A model generated the notes under the pieces. It saw only the letters and a list, made by a program, of their open reading frames with translations, was not told where the DNA came from and made no database searches. Both the position numbers and the translations under genes were made by a program. Shown piece by piece: positions 30,555 through 41,099 of a stretch of 64,000 nucleotides of DNA. Position 1 is the stretch's first letter. Each line of letters begins with the position of its first letter. The stretch lies in contig NC_050721.1 in assembly GCF_013402915.1 (NCBI RefSeq), forward strand, positions 186,001 to 250,000. Reading direction: 5' to 3'. The stretch comes from Zygotorulaspora mrakii. Its lineage: Eukaryota; Ascomycota; Saccharomycetes; Saccharomycetales; Saccharomycetaceae.

Positions 30555-33236
30555 ATGCGATGCTCTGTAGTCTTCTGGATCATATCAATATTTTTACTGC
30601 ACACCACAAATCCTGCATTAGCGGCTGTTCTCGGTATTGACTATGGCCAACAATTTTTGAAGGCTATGGTAGTTTCTCCGCAAGCGCCCATGGAATTGAT
30701 CCTTACACCAGAATCTAAACGTAAAGATGTATCAGGGCTCGCCATCAGAAAACTCGGCAGCAATCCAGATGATATAGAAAGATTGTTCGGGTCGTCAGTT
30801 GGTTCCCTTTCAACAAGATTTCCAAAGGATACTCTATTACATCTAAAACCACTATTGGGTAAACCTGGTAGTGATATGAATGATATGACTCTCTACTTGA
30901 GAGAGCATCCTGGCGTTGAGATAGTGGACACTAAAAGAAACTCTTTGGCATTCAAAGTTCGCGGTACTGAATACTCCGTTGAAGAACTGGTAGCTATGAA
31001 CATTCAAGAAATTATAAATAGAGCTAACTCTCTTTTGAAAGAAAAGGACCCATCTGGTTTTGATTTTGTTGATAGATTGTCATTGACTGTTCCAGAATTT
31101 TTTACTCAGCATCAACGTAAAGCGCTTCTCGACGTTGGGACTATAACCACCGATAATTTACAGACTTGCTTGGTCAACGATGGTTTATCCGTATTGATCA
31201 ACTTTGCCTTCAAACATCGTGATTTCACTCCTGGAGAAAAGTTGTATTATATCGTGTATGACATGGGAAGCGGTTCTACAAAGGCGTCTCTTTTCTCTAT
31301 TATGCAACCTATTAATGATACAGAGCCACTTACCTTGGAAATTGGAGGTTATGGCTTCAACGATCGTCTAGGTGGCTCAAAATTTACGCTGGACATTGCA
31401 AGTTTGATTCAAAATAGATTTTTAGAACAGCATAAGGCTGTCAGAACTTTCTCACTCAACGCGAGTCCGAAATCCTTAGCAAAGATCGTTCAAGCGGCCG
31501 AAAAAGCCAAATTAGTGCTAAGTGCCAATTCTGAAGCACATGTCAGCATTGAATCTCTCATTGATGAGATTGACTTCAAGACGACGATTTCAAGGTCTGA
31601 ATTCGAGGAGTTCATTCAAGAAGGTGTCCGCGACATTGCTGGACCCATTGAAGGTGCATTGAGCACGCAGTTTTGGGACGATCCGATTGATTTAGATGAT
31701 TTATCCGGTATTATCTTGACAGGGGGGTCTAGCAGAGTGCCTGTCGTTCAGGAACAGTTGTCCAAATTTGTGCCTGAGGAAAAAATATTGAGGAGTGTTA
31801 ATGCCGACGAATCGGCGGTCAACGGTGCCACCGTTAGAGGAGTAAAAATATTTGATGCCTTCAAAACAAAACCTTTAAACATTATAGAACGTTCCGTTTT
31901 TAATTACGGCATTAAAGTGCAGCAAGAAGAGTCTGAAGAGATTATTTTTCATAGAGGTACAGAGTATCCATCTCAGAAAACCATCACAATAGACCCTTTG
32001 GAAAAGGCTAACGATAAATTTACCATCGATCTTTACGAAAATGACAGAATTTTCAAAACTGTCGCGGTTAGCACAAAAGATGTAGAGAGAAGTTTCACAT
32101 CTGAATCCTGTCCACTCGGTGTTTCTTACAACATTACTTTCACTTTATCACATAACAGAATATTTGATGTTGACAAAGCTGAAGCAATTTGTCAGAAAAA
32201 TTCTTCTGTAGGTGATAGTGGTGTTGACAGTGAAAAAGATGTAACAGATGTTAATAGTGATACTTCAAAAAATTCAAAGGGTAAGCCATCTCGCAAATTG
32301 AAGCTTTTACTAACTAAAGACGATACTCCAATAAAACACATGTCATCAGATGAAAAATATCAATGTAGAAAACATATATCATTCCTTGTGAAAACTGATA
32401 AGGAAAGATATGAACTGGAAGCAGCGAAAAATTCTCTGGAAGCCTTGCTTTATGAAACGAGAATCTACCTTGAAAATACTGATATAATTGAAACAGGACC
32501 CAAGATTCATTTGGAAAGGTTGGCGGAATTGATACCTGATTATTTGGAATGGCTCGAAGACGGCGCAGATGACTTTAAAAAGGGTGATATCGAAGAAAAG
32601 ATCTCTCAGATACAAAAACTCAGAAATAAAATAGAAACATATTTGAAGTATCTATCAGAGCCATTAGATGGCAAGCAATTCAAGGACATGCTGGAGAAAT
32701 CAAACAATCTCTCTCAAAAGTTGGCCGATTCTAAGCAGCAGGTTAATGACACTATAGAGCTTATTGAAGACAAAGTTGCCGAGTTTGATCTCGATGTTCA
32801 CGAGGAATACTCTAAAATAAGTTTACCAAGTTATATTGCAAGACTGCTCGCTGGATGGGATGAGACATTATCGTCTCTGAGAGAGAAGACCACCTCGATT
32901 GAGACAATGATTGAGTCAGGTGCTTTGGAGCAAACTGATCGTGATGACTTACTGGAAATGAAGCTCTCTTTTGATGAGGTCAGCATCGAATTCGAAAAGA
33001 AAATAAATGCTTTTAATATGGGCAAGGATTATCGGTTTCGAGAGCTTTTATCATTGACACAAAAATTGGAAAAAGTTAGAAAGAGAAAAGAAGAAAGATT
33101 GAGGAAGAGTATGGCAGAAATGAATAACTCTACAAGTGGCTTGTTTTCGGAAGCCACGGATACCCTTGAGCCCTCAAGCTTATCTAGTAGCACATCCACG
33201 GAAACTTTGACTGCTATTTTCCACGACGAGCTTTAG
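30555..33236 (+). CDS. LHS1: LHS1, ER lumenal Hsp70-like chaperone and exchange factor
   Basis: GRP170-family protein of the ER lumen that works with Kar2 in translocation and folding and acts as its nucleotide exchange factor. From the ATG at 30555 it is 893 residues (881 in S. cerevisiae). A signal peptide (MRCSVVFWIISIFLLHTT) is followed by an Hsp70 ATPase domain (AVLGIDYGQQFLKAMVV; YDMGSGSTKAS; ILTGGSSRVPVVQEQL), a beta-sandwich region, an acidic Ser-rich linker and a long helical C-terminal domain. The protein ends in HDEL, the ER retrieval signal. Upstream frame begins with TTG. Confidence 0.96.
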   Translation: MRCSVVFWIISIFLLHTTNPALAAVLGIDYGQQFLKAMVVSPQAPMELILTPESKRKDVSGLAIRKLGSNPDDIERLFGSSVGSLSTRFPKDTLLHLKPLLGKPGSDMNDMTLYLREHPGVEIVDTKRNSLAFKVRGTEYSVEELVAMNIQEIINRANSLLKEKDPSGFDFVDRLSLTVPEFFTQHQRKALLDVGTITTDNLQTCLVNDGLSVLINFAFKHRDFTPGEKLYYIVYDMGSGSTKASLFSIMQPINDTEPLTLEIGGYGFNDRLGGSKFTLDIASLIQNRFLEQHKAVRTFSLNASPKSLAKIVQAAEKAKLVLSANSEAHVSIESLIDEIDFKTTISRSEFEEFIQEGVRDIAGPIEGALSTQFWDDPIDLDDLSGIILTGGSSRVPVVQEQLSKFVPEEKILRSVNADESAVNGATVRGVKIFDAFKTKPLNIIERSVFNYGIKVQQEESEEIIFHRGTEYPSQKTITIDPLEKANDKFTIDLYENDRIFKTVAVSTKDVERSFTSESCPLGVSYNITFTLSHNRIFDVDKAEAICQKNSSVGDSGVDSEKDVTDVNSDTSKNSKGKPSRKLKLLLTKDDTPIKHMSSDEKYQCRKHISFLVKTDKERYELEAAKNSLEALLYETRIYLENTDIIETGPKIHLERLAELIPDYLEWLEDGADDFKKGDIEEKISQIQKLRNKIETYLKYLSEPLDGKQFKDMLEKSNNLSQKLADSKQQVNDTIELIEDKVAEFDLDVHEEYSKISLPSYIARLLAGWDETLSSLREKTTSIETMIESGALEQTDRDDLLEMKLSFDEVSIEFEKKINAFNMGKDYRFRELLSLTQKLEKVRKRKEERLRKSMAEMNNSTSGLFSEATDTLEPSSLSSSTSTETLTAIFHDEL

Positions 33237-33327
33237 CTACTATTAACACTATTGACAAGCCTTTTTCTCGTACATATTTTACATAATTAGCATATTAATT
33301 GAAAACTTCAGTTACTCTTGAATTTGA

Positions 33328-36011
33328 TTAGTCCGCAATATTTTTGAAAGAAAAAGGTTCGTACGCGTAACCGTCACCTTCGAAGAATTTGGACATAGCC
33401 TCAACCCATTGTAAACGTAGTGAATGCAACATAGCAGACGTACCCTCCATAAATACTAAAATGCATACCGTTAATACAAACCACATACCAAAGAGAAAAA
33501 CCACCTTTGCAACAGCTATGGGAGAGCCTGAGTTGGCACTTGAAAATGAATTTGCAATTGTCATCGACCACAAAACAGTGGATAATTGGGCATGAGCTAA
33601 TGACAATGCCCATAGACGAAGGTATGAGGCGGTGTGGGAAATGCAATTCAAACAAAATTCAATGGTATGGATTACTTGATGGATCATCACGTCTCCGAAG
33701 TTGAACTCTTCATGTTCCTCTTCATTACCGAAATCAGTAATGATCATTTCATCTTGCGGTTGATCACTCTGTTCGAATAAGTTCATTTGTGTTTGATGAT
33801 CAGGTGGTAGCGCAATTCTAGATGCTGGCTTATGTTGTCTTCTGAGCATAAGCGGTTTATAGAGCAAAAGCCATGGCACACATATCAGGGCAGCTAAAAC
33901 AAGCACTACTTGTACAAATGCTTGACCACGATATAATTGTTCATCAACCTTTCCGGGAGATAAAAACATATTTATAAGCATGTTCAACAATCCTGGAGCA
34001 GGCTTTCCATCTTTGACCCAATCTTTTGACCATTTATAAATGATTGCCCACGACAGATATCCAAATATGGACTGCATGAAAATCAAACCTGGTATAAAGT
34101 TCCCAATAATATCTACCACTGATTTTCTATTTCTATAATTGATATAGGAAAACATGAAAGAATAAGTCATGTGTATGAAACCCATCAATATGGATAGTTT
34201 CATCTTATATGAATTTGTGAAAATAAGATTATTGTCCGTACCATGCCATATTGAATCCAATCCTAACGCATATACTCCAACTTGCTTTGCTTCTATAGAG
34301 TCGCCTTTTTTGAAGGTCGAGGGCCACTTCCAGCCAGATGGGAACAGAGACATCGATCTGGAAAATATATCGTTGTATATTAAGCCTGTGTACATTGAAA
34401 ATAACCCCATAAGGACAATGACAAATCTACCGGTGAAAGCCATGTCAAACGTCTCATCCCTTTTCATGGCTTCGAATTTTTTTTCGTTTATCCAAAGATA
34501 GATACCCATCAATAGAAGAATGAAACCATGTCCTAAATCACCAAACATAATGGCAAACATGAAAGGGAATGTTACTATTGCTGCCAAGCCGGCGTTTATT
34601 TCTTTGTAAGTAGCTATACCATAAGCATCGACAATAGATTGGAACGCTTGAGTGAATTTGTTCGTCTTATGGTAAGTGGGAGGACGCTTATTAGTGTGAA
34701 TGACGCTAACTACGGTACTGTATTCCGATCCAATACCATCACTATAGTCCTTCAGTGCATTCGTTACACCAATCAGCTCAAGACTTGGTATCCAGGCTTC
34801 TGCGATTAACCCTTGCGATTCCTGTTTAAGCAAATTCAGGGTAGCGTATATGAATTTTTCCCTTTTAACGATTGCCTTCCATGTTGGCAGTTGGTCCCCG
34901 ACAAAAACTAATTCTGTATGCAAGGTTTGCTCGGTTGTTAAAATTATCTGCTGCAAATCGGATATCTTGTCATTCAGAGCATTTAAAGTATCGTGTGAGC
35001 GATCATTAAAGGAGAAAATTCTGCCGTTCAATGAGTCGACAACCCTTTTGACCTTTCTCATCAATGTGTCACCATGTGTAAATACAACAAAGCTGTCTTT
35101 TTCTACCTTTTCATCGTCTTCTACAAAAGGTTCATTGATTTGAAAATGCTGAAAGAATAAATTACCACGAAGTAATCTCCATAAAATTCTGTTCAGAATT
35201 TCAACTTTGTCTCTTCTAATGGACCCTGCTATCATAAATTTATCATGAAACCCCTGCACTAATCTGCTGAAATTTTCATTCGAAGATGGCATACCTGTTT
35301 GCTGCTCATAACCTCCTTCATTATCAATATCATCGTCAAATGACAACGTTTCACTGAGCGTTTCACTCAACTCGTCTTCTTCCGTAAGTCTAAATTCATC
35401 AGCGTCTAAGTTTTGGCTACGAACTCTTCCAAATATATTAGGATTTCCCTCCAGGAATCGTGAGCATTCGAAAATTACATGACGGTGCTCTATGAGACAA
35501 TTCAGCCTTAACCGAAGATTGGATAACGACACGTCCATCTGTCTAACCCGACTTTCGAACCCTTTGATGTCTTCCACCGCTTCGTGAACAAAGTCGTGAG
35601 AGTGTGTATGCATTGTAGACACTAATTGTGCTACGTTGGGATGCTGGATGGCATTCCCCTCATCGTCAGTATGCAGGAAGTACTTCCACGTCTTTTCCGA
35701 ATGCTTGTTAACAACCTCTTGCATAAATTGTATGGATCTTTCAGCGTCATCAAACTTCCTTATCTGATTGACGTACGCTCTCTGGAATGCAGTCAATTCT
35801 CGATTCAGATCCCTAATCATGAGGTTCCCGAGATTCCCCAAAAGACATACCACTTCTCTGGAGATTTCCAGCGGTATGTACAACTGTACATATGTCATAT
35901 CCGCAGAGCCTAAGTGAAATCATTGGTCAGTATAAATGATTACTATTGCCAGGTGTCTACTTCCTTATATGAACGGTAATACTTACGGTAGATTGACTCT
36001 TCTTCAGCCAT
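33328..36011 (-). CDS. STV1: STV1, V-ATPase V0 subunit a (Golgi/endosome isoform), two exons
   Basis: Subunit a of the vacuolar-type proton pump. Proposed structure: exon 1 36011-35987, intron 35986-35910 (77 bases), exon 2 35909-33328; 868 residues in all (890 in S. cerevisiae). Splicing restores MAEEESIYRSADM, which matches the conserved start of this family, to the long frame that otherwise begins at the ATG 35898. Intron signals: donor GTAAGT, branch TACTGAC (35932-35926), acceptor CTTAG. The soluble N-terminal half precedes a membrane half with GDLGHGF, PAPGLLNMLINMFLSPG and HTASYLRLWALSLAHAQL, which includes the essential arginine. Sequence and place beside BUB2 favour Stv1 over Vph1. 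It is convergent with LHS1. Confidence 0.9.
35910..35986 (-). other. Predicted spliceosomal intron of STV1
   Basis: 77 bases with donor GTAAGT, branch-point-like TACTGAC at 35926-35932 (one base off TACTAAC), and acceptor CTTAG ending at 35910. It interrupts codon 9 after its first base. The evidence is the family-like peptide gained by splicing and the three signals in order; RNA support is not available here. Confidence 0.8.
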
Positions 36012-36528
36012 CGCAACACTTCAACTGCCCAAAAACTATGGAACAGATTTTCAATTGAAAGAAAGTAGTCTTAAATCAGTAATTGGACCCTTACAAGTTG
36101 TTCTATTTGTCAAATAACCATGATTATTCTATAGCATATTCATTATCTGAAGGCTTAGTACCCCGTTGTTATGCTTGTTCTAAGGCGGGTAATGATACTA
36201 CAAACAGCTGCGAATGGCTTAGAAGACAGAATTCGAATACGATTAAAAAGGGATGGACACAGAGATCATACATTTATAGTCCAGGCGATTTTAGATTGCC
36301 AGTTTTTAACTGTACAGTTGCATTCACCTGACGAAATTTGCATTTGCTTGGTGAGATTTAGGCGTTTTTTTGGCGGTATCCAAGAATAAGTGATCTATAC
36401 GAATAAGTGTCGAAACGAGGCTAACGCTGGGCAGTGAGAAACAGAGCCCGAACCTCATATTTTGAGCGCTATATTGTAATTTTTTGAAAGTAAATACAGG
36501 TCATATAGCAGCGACAGGCTAGGTTGAG
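36012..36528. other. STV1-STB2/6 divergent intergenic region with a doubtful small ORF
   Basis: 517 bases. An ATG-started frame at 36171-36389 (+) would encode 72 residues (MLVLRRVMILQTAANG...), basic in the middle and hydrophobic near the end. I do not recognise it and it sits inside a divergent promoter; it may be chance. No other structure noted. Confidence 0.35.
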
Positions 36529-38856
36529 ATGAATCTCGATGATGGTAACCTCCATCAAGAAAAAGACAGCATGAATGCCAACAGGTTTATGTATCGTCCT
36601 TTATCCACAGAACTTCTCGCCAGTTTTGTGTTTCCTGATATCGGAGCCTTACATGCCAGCAGGTTGGAATTGTTTGTGAATCTGAACTTCAAGGAAATAG
36701 AAGTACATGGGTTTGAGATATACATTGTGGAGCAGTGGGCAGCAGAGAGAAAGTTATCCACTATAATCACTTCTTATACTGGAAATGATATGGATGTGGT
36801 GCATGCCGTTCAAGTAGTGCTACCTCAAAATGCAGAAAAATGGCCCGATTCACTTAAAAGATACTACCGTGATATTTCCCATTTTGCACAGCCAAAAGTA
36901 ACGCCGAAAGGCACATTATTTGTCACTAATTTAGCATCAGTGCCTTCGACGCTTAATTTGCTACATGTTGAATGTGGTGATCTGAGAGTGATCTGGACGA
37001 ACTTCAAGGCAAATTACGATCTGAAGAAAATGCGCTGTGGTGGTAGATCAGCATTACTACTTTGTGCACCATCAAGTGCGGCTGAGGATAAGTTTTCTCA
37101 GCTGTATAAAATTACAATCGGCTCTGAGTTGCGAAAACGATATCTACAGCAAATTGAGCTGGAAGAATTTGCGCAACCGTCTGGATCAGTATGGAGGTAT
37201 AATCCTGTAATAGAGCTTATTACACTGGTTCAAATAGCCCTGAGTTACTTTAATCTGTTTCATCGTGATAAAGATGGTTTGCTTTGTGAAGATACTGAAC
37301 ATGCGATTTCAAATTGGTGGACTAAATACGGAAAGTTTTACTTGGGCCTCGAGAGGCCAAAAAATGAAGGCACTCTAGGGCCGACGACAGTATCGTCTTT
37401 GATAAGTCTGGTTTTAAGCTGTTATTTCAAGTTGAAAGTTGAAGATTGTACTTCATCAAAGGATCCATTCGAAGAGGATGATTTTTTCGCAAGCATACAT
37501 ATTTTTCAAAGAAAATACAATATTCTGAGGAAGCCAGGATCTGTATATTTGGATGACAAAACGTTAGAGAAGCTGTTTGAAGTTTCCGAGAAAACTTCAA
37601 ATACGGATATTTTCAAGTTTAAAAAAGTTGTTAAATCAACTGTTCAAGATATTGCAGGCAAAGGTAATCCTTTGCAATTGTCGAATGAAATACTAACCAC
37701 TGATTTAGACTTTCTGGTAAAAAATATTCATGGAGGTTCCCTTGGATTATTATGGAAATGCAAGGGTAGGCCGAGGTGGCGCATAAAGAAAAAATTAAGT
37801 GAGAAGCTCAGCTTCTGTGAGATCAGGTACTTCAGAGGTAATCCCAGTGCTGTTTTAGAAAGGCAGGCTGTTTATCTTAATGAAATGAAGCTTAACGGAG
37901 TCGAGGTCGACTCGACAGATTCCTCTGATCAGGACAAACAGGTCTTTGATAATAAATTAATCAAATACAATACTTCTAGTTCTTCAATATCGGCATCTTC
38001 GATGGTTTGCAATTATGATAAGAACAAATATGCTCGAAACTTCGGCACAAATAAAGTATATCATGGAGAATATTACAGACGAAATTCTATTCCTATGTTA
38101 GATAATGAAACTAGCGCAAGTTTGGATCATGCCGTTGAAATAGAAGATGACAGAAGCAATTGTATGTACCGCTCTAACTCATATTCAAGAGTTCAGGATA
38201 TAACTGAATCATGGGATTTACCTTTTGATCCTTCTTCTGTCAAGATGGCTCGTGATATGCTACAGATTAAGCGTAAACTGGAAATTCAGCGACGAAAGGA
38301 TGACATAACACATGGATACATGGGTGAGCATGAAGGAAAATCGGCCTGTGATGAAAGCAAGGTTGTTTTCAATGACCTGATGACTGAGCTTAAGGGTGAC
38401 TATCAGAATTTCAATAATAGAGTTATTGACTTGGATAAGAAACATGAAGAGATCGAGACAAAGCAAACATTGCTCAAAGGTGAAATGCGGGAGTTGAACT
38501 CTTTATCATCAAAATTTCAGTATGACATGAGAATCCTTGAAGTTCGTACCAGAGATGTAGAAGACAGCGTTCGACAGTTCGATTCGAAGTTAGCATCGGT
38601 TCAAAAATCATTGGTAGATCAGGGACTGGGAATAGCGATGGCAGTAGATTCACTTAGTGATAAAGCTCGGTTCGAAGTTTGTATTCACAATTTGTTGAAT
38701 GCAGAAAATACAGGGTATGAAGGTTTATGTTTCAAGGTATTGAGTAAAAATTTTCTTCGAAGTATTGAAGAGAATATAAGAGATTGGGGATCATGGCTTT
38801 GTGGAAAGGTTTTTTATAAAAGCCAACTTGGGAAAAATGAGAAGAATATTACATAA
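36529..38856 (+). CDS. STB2/STB6-type protein (Sin3-binding family)
   Basis: 775 residues from the ATG at 36529. Its position answers to both STB2 (YMR053C) and STB6 (YKL072W), a duplicated pair in S. cerevisiae; here a single pre-duplication copy would serve. S. cerevisiae Stb6 is 766 and Stb2 850 residues. The N-terminal 200 residues form a folded region (RPLSTELLASFVFPDIGALHASRLELFVN...), the middle has a peptidoglycan-binding-like/helical stretch, and the C-terminal 150 residues look coiled-coil (KRKLEIQRRKDD; DKKHEEIETKQTLLKGEM). The S. cerevisiae proteins bind Sin3, part of a histone deacetylase complex; the precise role is poorly known. Assignment is by sequence character, length and synteny. 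Confidence 0.8.
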   Translation: MNLDDGNLHQEKDSMNANRFMYRPLSTELLASFVFPDIGALHASRLELFVNLNFKEIEVHGFEIYIVEQWAAERKLSTIITSYTGNDMDVVHAVQVVLPQNAEKWPDSLKRYYRDISHFAQPKVTPKGTLFVTNLASVPSTLNLLHVECGDLRVIWTNFKANYDLKKMRCGGRSALLLCAPSSAAEDKFSQLYKITIGSELRKRYLQQIELEEFAQPSGSVWRYNPVIELITLVQIALSYFNLFHRDKDGLLCEDTEHAISNWWTKYGKFYLGLERPKNEGTLGPTTVSSLISLVLSCYFKLKVEDCTSSKDPFEEDDFFASIHIFQRKYNILRKPGSVYLDDKTLEKLFEVSEKTSNTDIFKFKKVVKSTVQDIAGKGNPLQLSNEILTTDLDFLVKNIHGGSLGLLWKCKGRPRWRIKKKLSEKLSFCEIRYFRGNPSAVLERQAVYLNEMKLNGVEVDSTDSSDQDKQVFDNKLIKYNTSSSSISASSMVCNYDKNKYARNFGTNKVYHGEYYRRNSIPMLDNETSASLDHAVEIEDDRSNCMYRSNSYSRVQDITESWDLPFDPSSVKMARDMLQIKRKLEIQRRKDDITHGYMGEHEGKSACDESKVVFNDLMTELKGDYQNFNNRVIDLDKKHEEIETKQTLLKGEMRELNSLSSKFQYDMRILEVRTRDVEDSVRQFDSKLASVQKSLVDQGLGIAMAVDSLSDKARFEVCIHNLLNAENTGYEGLCFKVLSKNFLRSIEENIRDWGSWLCGKVFYKSQLGKNEKNIT

Positions 38857-38903
38857 AAAATGTAGCCGTTTGATAAATTGTATGAGTAGGTAGCATATAA
38901 AAC

Positions 38904-39536
38904 TTATAATGAGTCTTTCAGTTGTTCATCTAGAACTTTGAGACCGTAGTTAACCTCTAATAGTGCGATTCGCTCCTTGAAAGATTTATAGATCTCTGAA
39001 TTCCTCGGCACAGAATCCCAATCGATCTCATGTATCTGAGATGTCAGTTCCTGACATATGATTTCAAGTTTTTCTTCAGTACTTCTCTTTGACTGCCGCA
39101 GAGATTCGATATTCGAGTGCAATCGGTCCTTTCTTGCAGTGATATTTTCCTCAAGGTAGTTGTCAATATTCTGAGATCCGGTAAGTTTTCGTTCAATTAC
39201 AAAGCATCGTATGGAATTCAGATGCTCTGCTATTTCGCTGGTAAGTGCCAGTATCTTCCGGTTGATGTACTCTTGTAATTCGATTTGATAAAGCAGTTCA
39301 TAGTTTTCAGTCATGAGATGAGTAGCTTCGTCCGGCTGGGCCATCAGGTTATAGGCGTCCAATGTCTGAAGTTCTACATTCTCACTCAATTGATCATATG
39401 ATACACCGGATTGTTTGGCTAGTCTTTTCAAGAGAATCTCCAGTTTTTCTCTTTCCTGTCTGTTTGCTCTGCATTCTGAACTGAGCACCTTTGTTAGCTG
39501 GAAAATATACTCGAAATTGTCGCTGCTAAGATCCAT
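38904..39536 (-). CDS. FAR3: FAR3, pheromone-arrest protein
   Basis: Component of the Far3-Far7-Far8-Far9-Far10-Far11 complex (STRIPAK-like), which prevents recovery from pheromone-induced G1 arrest. 210 residues (204 in S. cerevisiae). The N-terminal blocks DNFEYIFQLTKVLSSECRAN and LLKRLAKQSGVSYDQLSENV match the family clearly; the rest is charged and heptad-like, predicted coiled coil. It is convergent with the STB2/6-type gene, 47 bases apart, as FAR3 and STB2 are in S. cerevisiae. ACGCGT (an MCB-type site) lies at 39736-39741, 200 bases upstream. Confidence 0.9.
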   Translation of the reverse strand: MDLSSDNFEYIFQLTKVLSSECRANRQEREKLEILLKRLAKQSGVSYDQLSENVELQTLDAYNLMAQPDEATHLMTENYELLYQIELQEYINRKILALTSEIAEHLNSIRCFVIERKLTGSQNIDNYLEENITARKDRLHSNIESLRQSKRSTEEKLEIICQELTSQIHEIDWDSVPRNSEIYKSFKERIALLEVNYGLKVLDEQLKDSL

Positions 39537-40084
39537 TAGTAATCTTTAATTTCTACCCTGAAGTTCGAAAGGCTGCTTTCCCACCTGAAAAATGATACCC
39601 GTAAGATACAACGTATAATTTCTACACTTTGAGGTTTGATTTTCTTTTGTGAAGAAGCAAACAACGCGATATCTGGAAGTAACTGACCACTAAGAGAAGA
39701 TTTATAAAAGCTCTGCTATTTATTAAGGCTTAAGAACGCGTGCAACGAAATACTTGAGAAACATGCGAAAACTTTCCATGTTTCATAACCGAAATTATCC
39801 TAGTTTTTGGTGAAACTTATGTAGAATCTCGATCCAACACTTCATGGCTGAAAACAGTTTTTCAATTTATACAGCTTAGACAAGTTGTGCAATTGCTAAA
39901 AATTCAAAGTTCTTCGTCAAATATTTAGTGAAGTGCTTCGTTTCAAGTCAAGCATTTAGTGACATGGGTAGAGAGTACATTCATTAGTATTGATCTATTA
40001 TTTTCTAGGCGCTTTGATACAATGGAAAGGTGTTTTTTATGTTTCGTAGAGTGATGGAAACATCCACTAAAGAAGACAGCCGGA
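39537..40084. other. FAR3 upstream spacer before LTR remnant
   Basis: About 550 AT-rich bases with no gene seen. It includes the FAR3 promoter with ACGCGT at 39736-39741. The right part (about 39930-40084) may be older element-derived sequence, but I cannot match it to another copy in the window. Confidence 0.4.
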
Positions 40085-40640
40085 TAAGTAAATAAAAATT
40101 GACACATGTATTACTGATTGATCTTACCATATAAACAAAATATTCTTAATAGAAAACCCGAGAGAATCAAAGATGAGACTCTCACAGTGAGATTTCAAAT
40201 AGATCAAGTCAGATGAGGCCTTGACAGAACATCAATCGACATGAGAGAATCGTCGAATGATGTTCTTTCACGAGGCGCTTACAATTGAGGGATCTGACTC
40301 CGGAGTAGTCTACGGCATGAAGTAAGAAATAACGAGCTGTGCCATAGATCCTGGAAAACTAGAGAAGTAGCGTCGTGACAAAACGAACTACGAACTACGA
40401 ACTTCTAAGGGTGAAAATACTTAACTCATCATCCTGGTTGTGGTTCCATAGGTGCAGAATATCAGGTATAGATACTGAGATATCTCGGAGATACTAATCT
40501 AAATTCAATTTATTTATTTCACTTTATGATATAGGAAACCAAGGACTTATATATCTCTATTACGGAACATGATAATCTTATCATCAATGTGTAACCAAAT
40601 CACTAATGACAGCTCCGAAGATTGGACTTTTTCTAAATAA
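40085..40640 (+). mobile_element. Diverged solo LTR (subfamily B), upstream of tRNA-Trp
   Basis: Matches the reverse complement of 51725-52295 over most of its length (for example AACGAGCTGTGCCATAGATC and GAAGTAGCGTCGTGACAAAA in both), and more distantly the three copies at 42, 52.5 and 57 kb. The end at about 40610-40640 (AGCTCCGAAGATTGG, then TTTCTAAATA) lines up with the GCCGAAGAAAACA plus TTTCTAAATA end of the other copies. No internal retrotransposon genes. Boundaries are approximate, and a target duplication was not found. Confidence 0.75.
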
Positions 40641-40760
40641 CCTCTTGCATATTCCTTTTAGTTAATAGTAACAGTAACAGCTAGAATTAAATAGCCGCTG
40701 ATCTCTTTTATAGTTGTAGCGTGACATTTATCATGCGCTACGATAATTAAGATCAATATA
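40641..40760 (+). repeat. Dispersed repeat X, copy 1
   Basis: About 120 bases that match 57304-57428 in the same orientation, sharing TTCCTTTTAGTTAA, ATAGCCGCTGATCTCTT, TATAGTT and CATTTATCATGCGC. It lies directly after the LTR remnant and 73 bases before tRNA-Trp. It may be a piece of another LTR type. Confidence 0.7.
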
Positions 40761-40833
40761 AAATAGAGAAAAATCCTGACATTCAGGCAGCATTACAGAT
40801 TTTCAGAAACTTAATCAAACATCCAATTAGTAT

Positions 40834-40934
40834 GGGGTGGTGGCTCAATGGTAGAGCTTTCGACTCCAGTTAAATCCTGGGACATCCACGGAATTGCAAT
40901 CGAATGGTTGCAGGTTCAATTCCTGTCCACCTCA
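40834..40934 (+). tRNA. tRNA-Trp (CCA), with intron
   Basis: The acceptor stem GGGGTGG pairs with CCACCTC (one G-U pair), discriminator A. A box GGCTCAATGGTAG, B box GGTTCAATTCC. Anticodon CCA at 40866-40868. An intron of 29 bases (40870-40898) follows G37, and its TCCTGG can pair with the anticodon region, as in yeast pre-tRNA-Trp. Mature length 72. T-rich terminator follows at 40939-40949. Confidence 0.95.
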
Positions 40935-41099
40935 TATTTATTTTTTTTGTCTCAAGACATTTCCAATGTGGAGACGCCACACAGTGGAAAGCATATAAAT
41001 GTAGTCCCTACATCAACTTAATACTAAATTGTTGCCCAGGTGCATACCACTCTCTCTGTGAACCATTTAATATAACAGAGGTCCGTTCAATAGTTGAAA

